Source of the DNA: Acuticoccus sp963704595
Lineage (GTDB): Bacteria; Pseudomonadota; Alphaproteobacteria; Rhizobiales; Amorphaceae
Assembly (NCBI GenBank): GCA_963704595.1
Contig: OY969922.1
Coordinates: forward strand, 1,178,001 to 1,242,000
Length of the DNA stretch: 64,000 bases
Direction: 5' to 3'
Below the pieces are notes generated by a model. That model searched no databases and was not told where the DNA came from. It saw nothing but the letters and a program-made list of their open reading frames with translations. Shown in pieces: positions 35,100 through 46,613 of this stretch. The translations under genes and the position numbers were made by a program. How positions within the stretch are numbered: the first letter of the stretch is position 1; each line of letters opens with the position of its first letter.

Positions 35100-36049
35100 T
35101 TGACCGACACCCCCACGGCCGCAGCGCCGGACAAGGCCGTCAACGCCCACCAGGCGGCGGCCGACCCGCGCAACGATGCGCTGATGCTCTACCTCAACGG
35201 CCGCATCGTGCCGAAGGCGGAAGCCACCGTCTCGATCTACGATTCCGGCTTCATGCTGGGCGACGGGCTGTGGGAGGGCATCCGGCTGCACAACGGCGTC
35301 TGGGCTTTCCTGGACCAGCACCTCGACCGCCTGTTCGAAGCCTCGCTGGCGCTCGACCTCGACATCGCGATGACCCGCGAGGAGCTCACGAAGGCGCTTC
35401 AGGACACAGCCGCCGCCAACGGGATGACCTCGAACGCCCACGCCCGGCTGATGGTCACGCGCGGCATCAAGTCCGCCCCGTTCCAGCACCCGAGCTTCTC
35501 GCGGCAGGGGCCGACGGTCGCGATCATCATGGAGCACTCGACGCCGTCGATCCCGCGGCCGATCCGCCTCGCCAGCGTCGCCCACCACCGCGGCCTGCCG
35601 CTGACGCAGGACGCCAAGCTCAACTCGCACTCCAAGCTGAACTGCATTCTCGCCTGCATCGCGGCCGAAAAGGCCGGCGGCGACGAGGCGCTGATGTTCG
35701 ACCCGTTCGGCTTCGTCAACACGACCAACTCGTGCAACTTCTTCATCGTGCGCAAGGGCGAGGTGTGGACCTCCACCGGCGACTATTGCATGAACGGCAT
35801 CACGCGCGGCCACGTCATCTCGCTGTGCCGCGAGAACGGCATCCCGGTCTTCGAGCGCAACTACTCGCTGGTCGACACCTATGGGGCCGACGAGGCGTTC
35901 ATGACCGGCTCGTTCGGCGGCCTCACCCCCGTCGGCGTCCATCGACAAGCGTCCGATGCCGCAAGGGGCCCGGCCCGATGACCGAACGCATCAGCGCGCT
36001 GTATCGCGAATTGATCCGCAGCCACTGCGGTGGCGCGCAGGCTGCATAA
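35100..36049 (+). CDS. Class IV (fold type IV) aminotransferase (two frameshifts near the 3' end)
   Basis: PLP enzyme of the D-amino-acid/branched-chain aminotransferase fold. Markers: LYLNGRIVPKAEATVSIYDSG, the Lys in HSKLNCILA, and FMTGSFGGLTPV. Where most members have VTEG-x-SSN, this one reads VNTTNSCN, so the Glu contacting the PLP nitrogen is missing. As read, the frame ends at 35981; removing one G at 35934-35935 and one at 35965-35968 gives ...VASIDKRPMPQGPGPMTERIS and continues to TAA at 36049. The TTG at 35100 has GGAAGG 7 bases upstream and is preferred over ATG 35085. Confidence 0.82.
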
Positions 36050-36088
36050 ATGCGATGTGAAACACCAGTCCACCGAAGAGGAGCAAGA

Positions 36089-37117
36089 ATGCTGAAACAC
36101 ACCATCGCCGCCGCACTGGCGCTCGGCCTTGGCGCCGCACCGGCGCTCGCCGCCGATCCGGGCCCCACGGTGCAGAAGATCATGGACCGCGGCAGTCTCC
36201 TGTGCACCGGCCACAACGGCTCCTACCTCGGCTTCGCCGAAGTCGACGACAAGGGCGCCTGGTCGGGCTTCGACATCGAGTTCTGCAAGGCGCTCGCCAC
36301 CGCGATCCTGGGTTCGCCCGATGCGCTCCAGATCATCCCGGTCTCGTTCGCGCAGCGCTTCCCGGCGCTCCAGTCGGGCGACGTCGACGTCATCATCAAG
36401 GTGACCGGCTGGACCATGAGCCGCGACACCGAGCTCGGCCTCCAGTTCTCGCGCCCCTACTTCATCGGGCCGACCAACATCCTCGTCCGCTCCGACATCG
36501 GCGCCAAGTCGACCGCCGACCTCGAAGGCGGCGTCTTCTGCATCAACGCCGGCAGCTCGATCGAGCGGATCGTCGCCGACTACATGGGCGCAAGGGGCAT
36601 CAACTACGAAAGCCTCACCTTCGAGAAGCTCGAGGAGCTGCGCTCGGCCCTCTACAACGGCCGCTGCGATGCGCTGGCCGGCTTCGGCCCCTACCTCGCC
36701 GCGACCCGCTTCGGCGCGCCGAACCCCGACGACTTCGAGATCATGGACGAGGCGCTGGCGCTCGAGCCCGAGAGCCTCGCCGCACGCCAGGGCGACGACA
36801 ACTTCATCGACGTCCTCAACTGGATGTCGAACTCGCTGCTCTTCGCCGAAGAGAACGGGATCACGCAGGCGAACGTCGACGAGATCCGCGCCAACCCGCC
36901 GTCGGCTTCCGTGGAGCGCTTCCTCGGCGTGACGCCGGGCTACGGCGAGCGCCTCGGCCTCGAGGACGACTGGGCCTACAAGGTCATCAAGGCCGTCGGC
37001 AACTACGGCGAGATCTACGAACGCACCGTCGGCGAGGGCTCCGTCTACAAGATGCCGCGCGGCAAGAACAAGCTGTGGAGCGACGGCGGGCTCCTCTACA
37101 CGCTCGTGCTCGACTGA
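36089..37117 (+). CDS. aapJ: Amino-acid ABC transporter substrate-binding protein (AapJ-like)
   Basis: 342 residues; signal peptide MLKHTIAAALALGLGAAPALA. The mature sequence is a family 3 periplasmic binding protein of the general L-amino-acid (Aap/Bzt) type: QKIMDRGSLLCTGHNGSYLGFAEVD, GFDIEFCKALATAILG, and GDVDVIIKVTGWTMSRD. Strong GAGGAG ribosome site. First gene of a four-gene transporter operon with two permeases and an ATPase. Confidence 0.93.
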   Translation: MLKHTIAAALALGLGAAPALAADPGPTVQKIMDRGSLLCTGHNGSYLGFAEVDDKGAWSGFDIEFCKALATAILGSPDALQIIPVSFAQRFPALQSGDVDVIIKVTGWTMSRDTELGLQFSRPYFIGPTNILVRSDIGAKSTADLEGGVFCINAGSSIERIVADYMGARGINYESLTFEKLEELRSALYNGRCDALAGFGPYLAATRFGAPNPDDFEIMDEALALEPESLAARQGDDNFIDVLNWMSNSLLFAEENGITQANVDEIRANPPSASVERFLGVTPGYGERLGLEDDWAYKVIKAVGNYGEIYERTVGEGSVYKMPRGKNKLWSDGGLLYTLVLD

Positions 37118-37124
37118 TCGCATC

Positions 37125-38259
37125 TTGCGCGCACTGAAGAACCGCAAGGCGCGGGGGTGGCTCCTTCAGGGGGCCACCCTCGCCATCGCCATCGTCCTGG
37201 TGTCGACGTTCGTCCTCACCGCACGCGACAACCTCGTCAGCCAGGGCATCGCCACCGGGTTCGGCTTCCTCGACCGGTCGACCGGCTGGCCGATCAACTT
37301 CGCCCTGATCGACGTGTCGGACCGCTCGCCCTACTGGGAGATGCTGCTCGCAGGCTTCCTCAACACGCTTCTCGTCGGCATCCTCGGGATCGCGCTCGCC
37401 ACCGTCATCGGCGTCATCGTCGGCCTCGCCCGCGTCTCCACCAACTTCATGCTGAACCTCATCGGCACGGTCTTCGTGGAGACCTTCCGCAACATCCCGC
37501 TGATCCTGCAGGTGATCTTCTGGTACGCGCTGCTGACGCACCTGCCGCGCCCGCGTGAGGCGTACGAGATCGCCGGCGCCATCTTCCTCACCAACCGCGG
37601 CCTGATCGTGCCCGCGTTCGACATGTCGAGCGCCGACGTCGCGCTGTTCTGCGCGGGCTTCGTCGCGCCTCGTCGTCGCCGGGGTCTTCGTCGGCCGGCG
37701 GATCGGCGGTCTCGCCGCGACCGCGCTGGTGATCGCGGCCACCGCCATCCTCTTCCTCGCGCTTCTCTTCACCGGCCGCACGCCGGATGCGCCTGTCTTC
37801 ACGCTGCCCGAAATGCAAGGGCTGCGGTTCGCCGGCGGGTTCGACATCAAGCCGGAATTCTTCGCGCTCCTCGTCTCCATCGCCATCTTCGGCGGCGCCT
37901 ATGTGGGCGAGATCGTCCGCGCCGGGTTCCTGTCGGTCGACAAGGGCCGGATCGAGGCGGCGCGGGCGCTCGGCCTCTCGGGCTGGCAGGTGAACCGCTT
38001 CGTGCGCATCCCGCTCGCCTTCCGCGCGATCCTCCCCGCGCTCTCCAACCAGTACATCTGGCTGATGAAGGCGACGACGCTCGGCATCGCCATCGGTTTC
38101 CCGGACTACTTCATGGTCGTCTCCACCTCCATCAACCAGTCGGGCCAGACGATGGAACTCCTGGCGCTCCTGATGGGCGGCTTCCTCGTCATCAACTACG
38201 CGATGGGGGCGAGCCTGAACCTCCTCAACAGCCGCATCGCGCTGAAGGGGCGGACCTGA
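37125..38259 (+). CDS. aapQ: Amino-acid ABC transporter permease 1, AapQ-like (one frameshift)
   Basis: Inner-membrane permease. The N-terminal part includes ATLAIAIVLVSTFVLTARDNL and the long periplasmic loop typical of AapQ; the C-terminal part has the EAA signature AARALGLSGWQVNRFVRIPLAFRAILP. They are in different frames; the break maps to CC at 37668-37669 (one C fewer gives GFVALVVAGVFVG). Corrected length about 377 residues. TTG start. Overlaps the next gene by three bases. Confidence 0.88.
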
Positions 38260-39366
38260 TGGCGGACGCGACGCTCTCCACCGCCACCATCGCCGCCGCC
38301 CCGCCGCCCGCCGAGGACGGGCCGGCGGCATGGGCGCGGCGGCGCCTGTTCGCCAACCCGTTCGACACGCTGGTGACGCTCGTCTTCGGCGCGCTCGTCG
38401 TCTGGCTGGCGGTCACGCTGATCGACTGGGCCTTCGTCGGCGCGATCTGGGACGCGGCCGACGCCGAGCTCTGCCGCGCCGCCGACGGCGCCTGCTGGGC
38501 GGTGATCGACGCGCGCGGCCGGCTCATCCTCTTCGGCCTCTACCCCTACGAGGAGCAGTGGCGCTCCGCGCTCGCCTGCATCGTCATCGTCGTCACCATG
38601 ATCCTGTCGTGCGTGCCGGCGCTCTGGGGCATCCGCACGCTTCCCGTCATCTGGCTTGCAGGCTTCGGCATCTTCGTGGCGCTGATGTACGGCGGCTTCC
38701 TCGGCCTTCCCGTCGTCACCACCGAGCAGTGGGGCGGGCTGGCGCTGACGGTCTTCATCTTTGCGGCGGTGTTCGTGATCGGGATGCCGCTCGCCGTCGC
38801 GCTGGCGCTCGCCCGCCGCTCGAACCTGCCGGTGATCCGCGGCGTCGCGGCGGTCCTGATCGACACCGTTCGCTCGCTGCCGCTCCTCACCATCCTGTTC
38901 GCGGCCGCCGTGGTGGTGCCGTTCGTGGTGCCGGACTGGGCGGTGGGCGACAAGCTCGGCCGCGTGGTGGTCGCGTTCGCGCTGTTCTACGCCTGCTATC
39001 AGGCCGAGATCATCCGCTCCGGCCTCCAGTCGATCCCCTCGGGGCAGGATGAAGCCGCGGCGGCGCTCGGCATGTCCTACTACGAGCCGCGTGTTCGACA
39101 TCCTCCTGCCGCAGGCGTTCCGCGCCTCGCTGCCGGCGACGATCAACCAGGTCGTCATCACCTTCAAGGAAACCTCCATCGTCACCATCATCGGCTTCTT
39201 CGAGGTGACGGCGTCGGCCTCCGCCGCGGTCGGCCGCGGGGAGTGGGGGGCGTACTACGTCGAGGTCTACGTGTTCGTGGCGCTGGTCTACTTCGTGTTC
39301 GTGTTCGGCCTGTCGCGCTACGGCGCCTACCTGGAGCGCCGCGCGCGGCTGACCGCCCATGGCTGA
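38259..39366 (+). CDS. aapM: Amino-acid ABC transporter permease 2, AapM-like (one frameshift)
   Basis: Partner permease with several membrane helices (AVFVIGMPLAVALALARR, FVVPDWAVGDKLGRVVVAFALFY) and the EAA loop AAAALGMSYYE leading to FDILLPQAFRASLPATINQ. The EAA loop is split by a +1 shift at CC 39087-39088; removing one C gives SYYERVFDILLPQAF. Corrected length about 368. ATG overlaps the AapQ stop and its stop lies inside the aapP start region. Confidence 0.88.
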
Positions 39367-40093
39367 GCCCGCCATCGCCCTCCATCGCGTCTCCAAGCGC
39401 TTCGGCGACTTCGACGCCCTCACCGACGTCTCGCTCGAGGTCGCCGAAGGGGAGGTGCTCGTGATCTGCGGGCCTTCCGGCTCCGGCAAGTCGACGCTGA
39501 TCCGCTGCATCAACGCGCTGGAGACGCACGACCGAGGGCGCATCACCGTCGAGGGCGTGACCCTGTCGGACGACGTCGACGCGATCCAGGCGATCCGCGC
39601 CGAGGTCGGCATGGTGTTCCAGTCGTTCAACCTCTTCCCGCACCTCACGGTACTGAAGAACTGCGCGCTCGCCCCGGTCCGCGTGCGCGGCAGGAGCTGG
39701 GCGGACGCCGAGGCGGCGGCGATGGCGCAGCTCGAGCGCATGCGCATCGCCGACCAGGCGGACAAGTTCCCCGACGAGCTCTCCGGCGGACAGCGCCAGC
39801 GCGTCGCCATCGCCCGAGCGCTGACGATGGCGCCCCGCATCATGCTGTTCGACGAGCCGACCTCCGCCCTCGACCCCGAAATGATCGGCGAGGTGCTCGA
39901 CGCCATGCGCACCCTCGCCGAGGAGGGGATGACGATGATCTGCGTCACCCACGAGATGGGATTCGCTCGTCAGGTCGCCGACCGCGTCGTCTTCATGGCG
40001 AACGGCCGCATCGTCGAGACCGCGCCGCCGGAGGCGTTCTTCTCGAACCCGAGGGAAGCCGCGACGCGGGAGTTCCTGGAGAAGGTCCTCTAG
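39359..40093 (+). CDS. aapP: Amino-acid ABC transporter ATP-binding protein (AapP/GlnQ type)
   Basis: 244 residues, full length. Walker A GPSGSGKST, Q-loop VFQSFNLFPHLTVLKN, ABC signature LSGGQRQRVAIARAL, Walker B IMLFDEPTSALDPEM and H-switch THEMGFA are intact. It energises the two upstream permeases. It overlaps the AapM stop by eight bases. Confidence 0.96.
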   Translation: MAEPAIALHRVSKRFGDFDALTDVSLEVAEGEVLVICGPSGSGKSTLIRCINALETHDRGRITVEGVTLSDDVDAIQAIRAEVGMVFQSFNLFPHLTVLKNCALAPVRVRGRSWADAEAAAMAQLERMRIADQADKFPDELSGGQRQRVAIARALTMAPRIMLFDEPTSALDPEMIGEVLDAMRTLAEEGMTMICVTHEMGFARQVADRVVFMANGRIVETAPPEAFFSNPREAATREFLEKVL

Positions 40094-40212
40094 CGTCGTT
40101 CGGGGCAGCAGGCGGCGGCAACGGGGAAAGCATCTCGCGTGACGCGCCCGGGGCCGCTATGAAGGCCGTTCGGATGAACCGGAACAAGAGACGACCCCAG
40201 GGAGGAACGACA

Positions 40213-41231
40213 ATGGCACTCGCAAAGAGGCTGATCGCGGCTGCAACCGGTGCGGCCTTCGCCGCGCTCGGCGCCGGCGCGGCATTCGCGGCGGACGACA
40301 TCAAGGTGGGCATCCTGCCCTTCGCATCGCACTCGCCCTCGATGATCGCCAACGCCAAGGGCTATTTCGGCGAACAGGATCTCGACGTCACCTTCGTGTC
40401 GTTCCAGGCGGCGCAGCCGATGGCCGTCGCCATCGCCTCCGGCGACATCGACTTCGGCATGACCGCGATCTCCGGCGGCCTCGTCAGCCTCGCCGACAAG
40501 GGCGCGGTCAAGGTCATCGGCGGCGCGCTGATGGAGACGGACGACGTCGAGGGCCAGAAGGTGCTCGCCTCCAAGAAGGCCTACGACGCGGGCCTCACCG
40601 ACCCGTCCGCGCTGAAGGACAAGCGCTTCGGTGTCACCACCGCAGGCTCCTCGTTCCACTACATGGCGAGCAAGGTCGGCGAGGCCGAGGGCCTCAAGAC
40701 CGGCGACTTCCGCATCGTGCCGCTCCAGAAGGTGCCGGCGGTGATCGCGTCGCTGAAGTCCGGCCAGATCGACGCGTGGTCGATCGTCCCCAACATCGCG
40801 AGCGCCATCTCTGCGGACGGCTCGGTGGTCGAGATCGGCAAGATCTCTGACTACATTCCGGGCTACCAGGTGACGACGGTGTTCACCTCGACCGACAACG
40901 TCGAGAACCACGAAGACCTCGTGAAGCGCTTCCTCGCCGGCCTCTCCAAGGGCATCGCCGACTACAACGCCGCCTTCGTCGACAAGACGATGAGCGACGA
41001 GGAGAGCGCGGAAATCGTGAAGATCGTCCACGAATACGTCTATTCCGACATGCCGCTCGACAAGGCCGACCCGCGCATCCGCGAGGGCGCCATGCGGATC
41101 AACGAGAACGCGGCGCTCAACGTCGCCAGCGTCGAAGACCAGCTCGAGTGGTTCAAGGCCGAGAAGCTGGTGCCGGCCGACGTCACGATCGATGACCTCG
41201 TCGACACCCGCTTCGTCGAGACCACCGACTG

Positions 41232-41232
<1 letters not shown>
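40213..41232 (+). CDS. ABC transporter substrate-binding protein, nitrate/sulfonate/taurine or thiamine-precursor type
   Basis: 339 residues from ATG 40213 with GGAGG 10 bases upstream; signal peptide ending AAFA. The mature part is NMT1/THI5-like (SsuA/TauA superfamily): KVGILPFASHSPSMIANAKGYFGEQDLDVTF and PMAVAIASGDIDFGMTAIS. The ligand could be a sulfonate, nitrate, bicarbonate or a pyrimidine precursor; neighbours do not settle it. The next gene starts 1 base inside its stop. Confidence 0.88.
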
Positions 41233-41992
<760 letters not shown>

Positions 41993-42000
<8 letters not shown>

Positions 42001-42811
42001 GCGCACCGCCCCCACCGCCGAGGCGACGCGCCGCGAAGTCCCCTTCCGCGGCGGCGGTTTCCGCGCCCGTCCGATGGTCTACGCCGCGCCGCTCGTCTTC
42101 CTCGTCCTCCTCGGCATTTGGGAGCTCTGTTCGCGCAGCGGAATCATCAGCCCCATCGCGCTGCCCGCCCCATCCGAGGCGATCGGCGCGCTCGGCGACC
42201 TCATCGAGACAGGGATGCTGTGGCGGCACCTCGAGGCCAGCCTGTCGCGCCTCGCCATCGGATGGACCGCCGGCACCTTCGCCGGGGTGACGCTCGGTCT
42301 TCTCATCGGCCTCTTTTCAGTGGTGCGGGCCGGCGTCGCGCCGCTGGTCTCGGCGCTGTTCCCGATCCCCAAGATCGCGCTGCTGCCGCTCTTCATCATC
42401 TGGTTCGGCATCGGCGAGGGCTCGAAGGTGGCGACCATCCTGTTCGGCACCTTCTTCCCCACCGTCATCGCCACCTACAGCGGCGTCGACGGGGTGGACC
42501 GCACGCTGATCCGGATGGGCCAGTCGTTTGGCCTGTCCTGGACCTCGATCGTGCGCAAGATCATCCTGCCGGGCGCGCTGCCGGCGATCCTGTCGGGCGC
42601 GCGGATCTCGGCGTCCATCGCCATCATCCTCCTCGTCGCGGCGGAGATGATCGGCGCCGAGTACGGCATCGGCGCCTACATCCTGATGGCGGGCTCACTG
42701 TTCGCGCTCGACCAGCTGATCGCGGGCGTCGCGATGCTCTCGGTCATCGGCCTTTGCGTCAGCTGGCTGATCGGCCGGGCGGAGCGGAAGCTCCTCGCCT
42801 GGCGTACCTGA
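41993..42811 (+). CDS. ABC transporter permease, SsuC/TauC-like
   Basis: 272 residues with about six membrane helices (YAAPLVFLVLLGIWELCSR first) and the family coupling region RMGQSFGLSWTSIVRKIILPGALPAILSG. Last gene of the three-gene transporter unit. Convergent with xylA across a hairpin-rich spacer. Confidence 0.92.
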
Positions 42812-42860
42812 CGGCGGCGCGGCGGCCTGTTGCGGGCGGGTGAGCGGCGGGACGGCTGCA

Positions 42861-43037
42861 GCGAGGAGGGGTTCCCCTCCTCGCGCTCCTCTCCGCCTCG
42901 CCGGCCGGCAGGTTTGCAAGGTGAAGAACCTTGCAAACCCGTCGGGCAGGCTGGGGCGGCCCCTGACGGCATCAAGCACCCGTCCTCGCCATGCTCGCCC
43001 CTCGCGGGGCTGCGCGTGGCTCCGGGCGGGTGCTTGA
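42861..43037. repeat. Cluster of four perfect inverted repeats between convergent genes
   Basis: GCGAGGAGGGG/CCCCTCCTCGC (42861-42884, 2-base loop), GGTTTGCAAGGT/ACCTTGCAAACC (42911-42939, 5-base loop), and TCAAGCACCCG (42972-42982) with CGGGTGCTTGA (43027-43037) enclosing GCCCC-TCGC-GGGGC (42997-43010). None is followed by a T-tract. The stretch lies in the 269-base gap after the transporter permease and xylA. It may be a bidirectional transcription end or a genome-wide repeat element; no second copy is visible in this window. Confidence 0.7.
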
Positions 43038-43080
43038 CCCCGCCACGGGCCTTTGACGCTCGCTGAGGGAATGGGCCGCG

Positions 43081-44381
43081 TCAGACGTAGCGGTTGACGA
43101 TGTTCTCCAGGATCTCCTGCCGGCCCGACACGGGCTTCGGCTCGAGTTCCTGCTCCAGCACCATCGCCTCGATGCTCTCGAGGTCGCTGTCGGCCATCGC
43201 CTTCGGCCCAGCCTTCGGTCCAGCCGGCGTACCGTTTGGCGCGGGCATCCTCCAGGACGCCGTCCTCCAGCATCCGTGACGCCGCCTTCAGGCCGCGCGC
43301 GCAGACATCCATCGCGCCGGCGTGGCGCTGCGATGAGGTCGACCGGGTCGAGCGACTGGCGGCGCAGCTTGGCGTCGAAGTTGGTGCCGCCGGTGTTGAA
43401 GCCGCCGCCCTTCAGGATCTCGTAGTAGGCGAGCGCGGTCTCCGGCACGTTGTTGGGGAACTGGTCGGTGTCCCAGCCGGACTGATAGTCGTTCCGGTTC
43501 ATGTCGATGGAGCCGAAGATGCCGAGCGCGTTGGCGAGCGCCAGCTCGTGCTCGAACGAGTGGCCGGCGAGGATCGCGTGGCCCTGCTCGATGTTGAGCT
43601 TCACCTCGTTCTCCAGCCCGTGGCGCTGGAGGAAGCCGTACACCGTCGCGACATCGTAGTCGTACTGGTGCTTGGTCGGCTCCTGCGGCTTGGGCTCGAT
43701 CAGGATCGTCCCCTTGAAGCCGATCTTGTGCTTGTAGTCGACGACCATCGACAGGAAGCGGCCGAGATTGTCGAGCTCGCGCGAGAGGTCGGTGTTGAGG
43801 AGGGTCTCGTAGCCCTCGCGCCCGCCCCACAGGACGTAGTTCTCGCCGCCGAGCCTGTGGGTGGCGTCCATGCAGTTCTTCACCGTCGCGGCGGCGTAGG
43901 CGAAGACGGCGGGGTCGGGGTTGGTGGCGGCGCCCGACATGTAGCGCCGGTGCGAGAAGAGGTTGGCCGTGCCCCACAGGAGCCGGACCTTGGCCTTCTC
44001 CATCTTGGCGGCGAAGACGTCGACGATCTCTTCGAGGTTCCGCGTCGTCTCGGCGAAGTTGGCGCCCTCGGGCCGCGCGTCGGCATCGTGGAAGCAGAAG
44101 TAGGGGACGCCGAGGATCTCGAACATGTCGAACGCGGCGTCGGCCTTCGCCTTCGCGCCGGCCATCGTGTCCTCGAACCACGGCCGCTCGAAGGTCTGCC
44201 CGCCGAACGGGTCGGTGCCCGGCCAGGCGAAGGAGTGCCAGTAGGCGACGGCGAAGCGCAGCTGGTCCTCCATGCGCTTGCCGCCGACCTTTTCGTCCGC
44301 GTCGTAGTGGCGGAAGGCCAGTTCGTCGCCGGCATCCGGCTTGAAGGAAAGCGGCTCGATGCCTTCGAAGAAGCGGCTCAT
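43081..44381 (-). CDS. xylA: Xylose isomerase (two frameshifts)
   Basis: Isomerises D-xylose to D-xylulose. In the long first frame: SFAWPGTDPFGG (catalytic His), FCFHDADARPEG, ILIEPKPQEPTKHQYDYD (metal Glu), NIEQGHAILAGH, GIFGSIDMNRNDYQSGWDTDQFP and GGFNTGGTNFDAKLRRQS. Shifts at GG 43324-43325 and GG 43205-43206 (+ strand) displace the C-terminus; corrected, it reads DLIAAHAGAMDVCARGLKAA and ends ILENIVNRYV at TGA 43081, 432 residues. Overlaps the xylB stop by four bases. Confidence 0.95.
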
Positions 44382-45817
44382 GACAGGTCTTCCAGTGCGT
44401 TGTAGGTCGCCTTGTAGCGGTGGTGGGCGTCGGCGAAGGCTGCGGAGAGTTCGTTGGCCGGGGCGATGGTTTCCCGTATCGCAGGCGGTGTGACGATGCT
44501 TCTGTCGGCGCCGGCCGCCAGCGCGCCGAGGCGGGCCGCCCCGAACGCCGCGCCGAAATCACCGTCGGCCGGCACCTTCACGGGCACGCCGAGGACGGTG
44601 GCGATCAGCTCCAGCCAGTAGTGCGAGCGCGAGCCGCCGCCGACGGCGATCACCTCGTCGAGGTGGGTGCCGCAGGCGGACAGGGCCTCGGCGCAGTCCC
44701 GCAGCGCGAAGGCGACACCTTCCATCACGGCCCTTGCGCCGGCCTTGCGGTCGACCTCGTGGCCGAGGCCGATGAAGGACGCACGCGCGTCCGGCGCATT
44801 GTGGGGGGTGCGCTCGCCGCCCAGATAAGGGAGGAACATCGCGCGGCCGGGGGCCTGAAGTGCACCGAGACCTTCCGTCAGCGTCGCGGGGTCGGCGCCG
44901 GTGAGGTTGCCGTACCAGTTGAGCGCATCGGTGGCGGCGAGGATGACGCCCATGTGGTGCCACAGGTCAGGCAGCGCGTGGCAGAATGTGTGCGTGGCGC
45001 TCGACGGCATCGGGCTGAACGTGGCCGCCGGGGCGAACACCACGCCGGAGGTGCCGAGCGAGACGAAGGCGGAGCCGGGCGTCGGTGACGCCCATGCCGA
45101 TGGCGGCCGCGGCATTGTCGCCGCCGCCGCCCGCCACCGGAATGCCGGCGGGAAGGCCGAACTCGCTGGCGATCTCGGCGCGCAGCGTGCCGGAGGTCGC
45201 GCTGCCCTCGACGAGGCGGGGCATGTGGTCGGTGGAAAGCTCGGATTCGGCGAGGAGCTCGGGCGACCAGGCGCGGGCGCCAACGTCGAGCCAAGCGGTG
45301 CCCGAGGCGTCGGACATCTCGGACACGGCTTCGCCGGTCAGCCAGAGGCGGAGATAGTCCTTCGGGCAGGAGGACCAGCGCGGTCTGTTTGAACAGGTCG
45401 GGCTCGTGCTTCGCGACCCAGACGAGCTTGGGCGCGGTGAAGCCGGCGAAGACGAGGCTGCCCGCCTTCTGCGCATAGCCGGAGATGGACGAGAGGTCGG
45501 CGGCCTCGTCGCCGGCGCGGGTGTCGTTCCACAGGATCGACGGGCGCAGGACGCGCGTGCGCCTTGTCGAGCAGCGTCGCGCCATGCATCTGGCCGGAGA
45601 GGCCGATGCCCTTCACGCCGTCCAGCGGCGTCTTGGCGCCGAGAGCGGCGAGGGCGGCCCTGGAGGCCTCGATCCAGTCGGCCGGGGCCTGCTCGGACCA
45701 GCCCGGATGCGGCCGGGAGACTGTGAGCGGCGCCGCCGCCTCGGCGACGATCGCCTGCGCTTCGTCGATCAAAAGTGCCTTGACGCTCGAGGTGCCAAGG
45801 TCGATCCCGAGGAACAC
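44378..45817 (-). CDS. xylB: Xylulokinase (three frameshifts)
   Basis: FGGY kinase phosphorylating D-xylulose. The N-terminus FLGIDLGTSSVKALLIDE, GLSGQMHGATLLD, then VLRPSILWNDTRA, then DYLRLWLTGEAVSEMSDASGTAWLD and GLPAGIPVAGGGGDN, then SAFVSLGTSGVVF, YLGGERTPHNAPDARASFIGL and the FGGY signature region AVGGGSRSHYWLELIATVLGVPV lie in four successive frames. The breaks are near 45552-45560, GGG 45364-45366 and GGG 45077-45079. Corrected length is 478, close to the 484 of E. coli XylB. GTG start. Confidence 0.94.
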
Positions 45818-45818
45818 G

Positions 45819-46613
45819 CTAGCGTTCCCTCAGGGGGTTCTTGCCCATGATGATCATTGAGAGAATGTCGTCCTCCGTCACGTCTTCCACCCGTTCTATG
45901 CCGACGAGCTTGCCGTTCTTCATAACAGCGACGCGGTCGCAAAGCGCCATCATTTCGCGCGTGTCGTGGCTGATGAGGAAGATGCCGAGGCCCTGCTTCT
46001 TCAATTCCTCCACCAGTTCGGCGACCATCTGGGTCTCGTGGACGCCGAGCGCCGCCGTCGGCTCGTCCATGATGAGGATCTTGGCGTTGAAGTAGACGGC
46101 GCGGGCAATGGCGACGGACTGGCGCTGCCCGCCCGACAGCGCCTTCACCGGCTCGGACAGGCGTTTGAAGTTGGGGTTGAGCCGCGCCATGATCTTGGCG
46201 GTCTCCGCCTCCATCCGCGCGTCGTCGACGAAGCCGAGCTTCGTCGTCAGCTCGCGGCCGAGGAAGAGGTTGGAGGCGGCGTCGAGGTTATCGGCGAGCG
46301 CCAGCGTCTGGTAGATGGTCTCGATGTTGTGCCGGCGCGCGTCGCGCGGGCTCTCGATGTTGACCTTCCTGCCCTCCACGAAGATCTCGCCCGAATCCGC
46401 CCGGTAGGCGCCGGAGAGGATCTTGATGAGGGTCGACTTGCCGGCGCCGTTGTGGCCGAGAAGGCCGACCACCTCGCCGGGGTAGAGGTCGACCGACACG
46501 CCGTCGACGGCATTCACGCCGCCGAAGGCGAGGCGGATGTTCTTCATCTCCACCAGTGGCGTCTCGCCCTTGCGGGAAGGCGCCGGGCGGGTGGTCGTTT
46601 CAGTCGCAGTCAT
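45819..46613 (-). CDS. xylG: Xylose ABC transporter ATP-binding protein, single-domain
   Basis: 264 residues with one ABC domain: Walker A GHNGAGKST, signature ALSGGQRQSVAIARAV, Walker B ILIMDEPTAALG. Enteric XylG is a tandem ABC of about 510 residues, so this one resembles the single-domain FrcA type of rhizobial sugar transporters and would act as a homodimer. ATG overlaps the permease stop. The xylB start is one base downstream of its stop. Confidence 0.92.
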   Translation of the reverse strand: MTATETTTRPAPSRKGETPLVEMKNIRLAFGGVNAVDGVSVDLYPGEVVGLLGHNGAGKSTLIKILSGAYRADSGEIFVEGRKVNIESPRDARRHNIETIYQTLALADNLDAASNLFLGRELTTKLGFVDDARMEAETAKIMARLNPNFKRLSEPVKALSGGQRQSVAIARAVYFNAKILIMDEPTAALGVHETQMVAELVEELKKQGLGIFLISHDTREMMALCDRVAVMKNGKLVGIERVEDVTEDDILSMIIMGKNPLRER

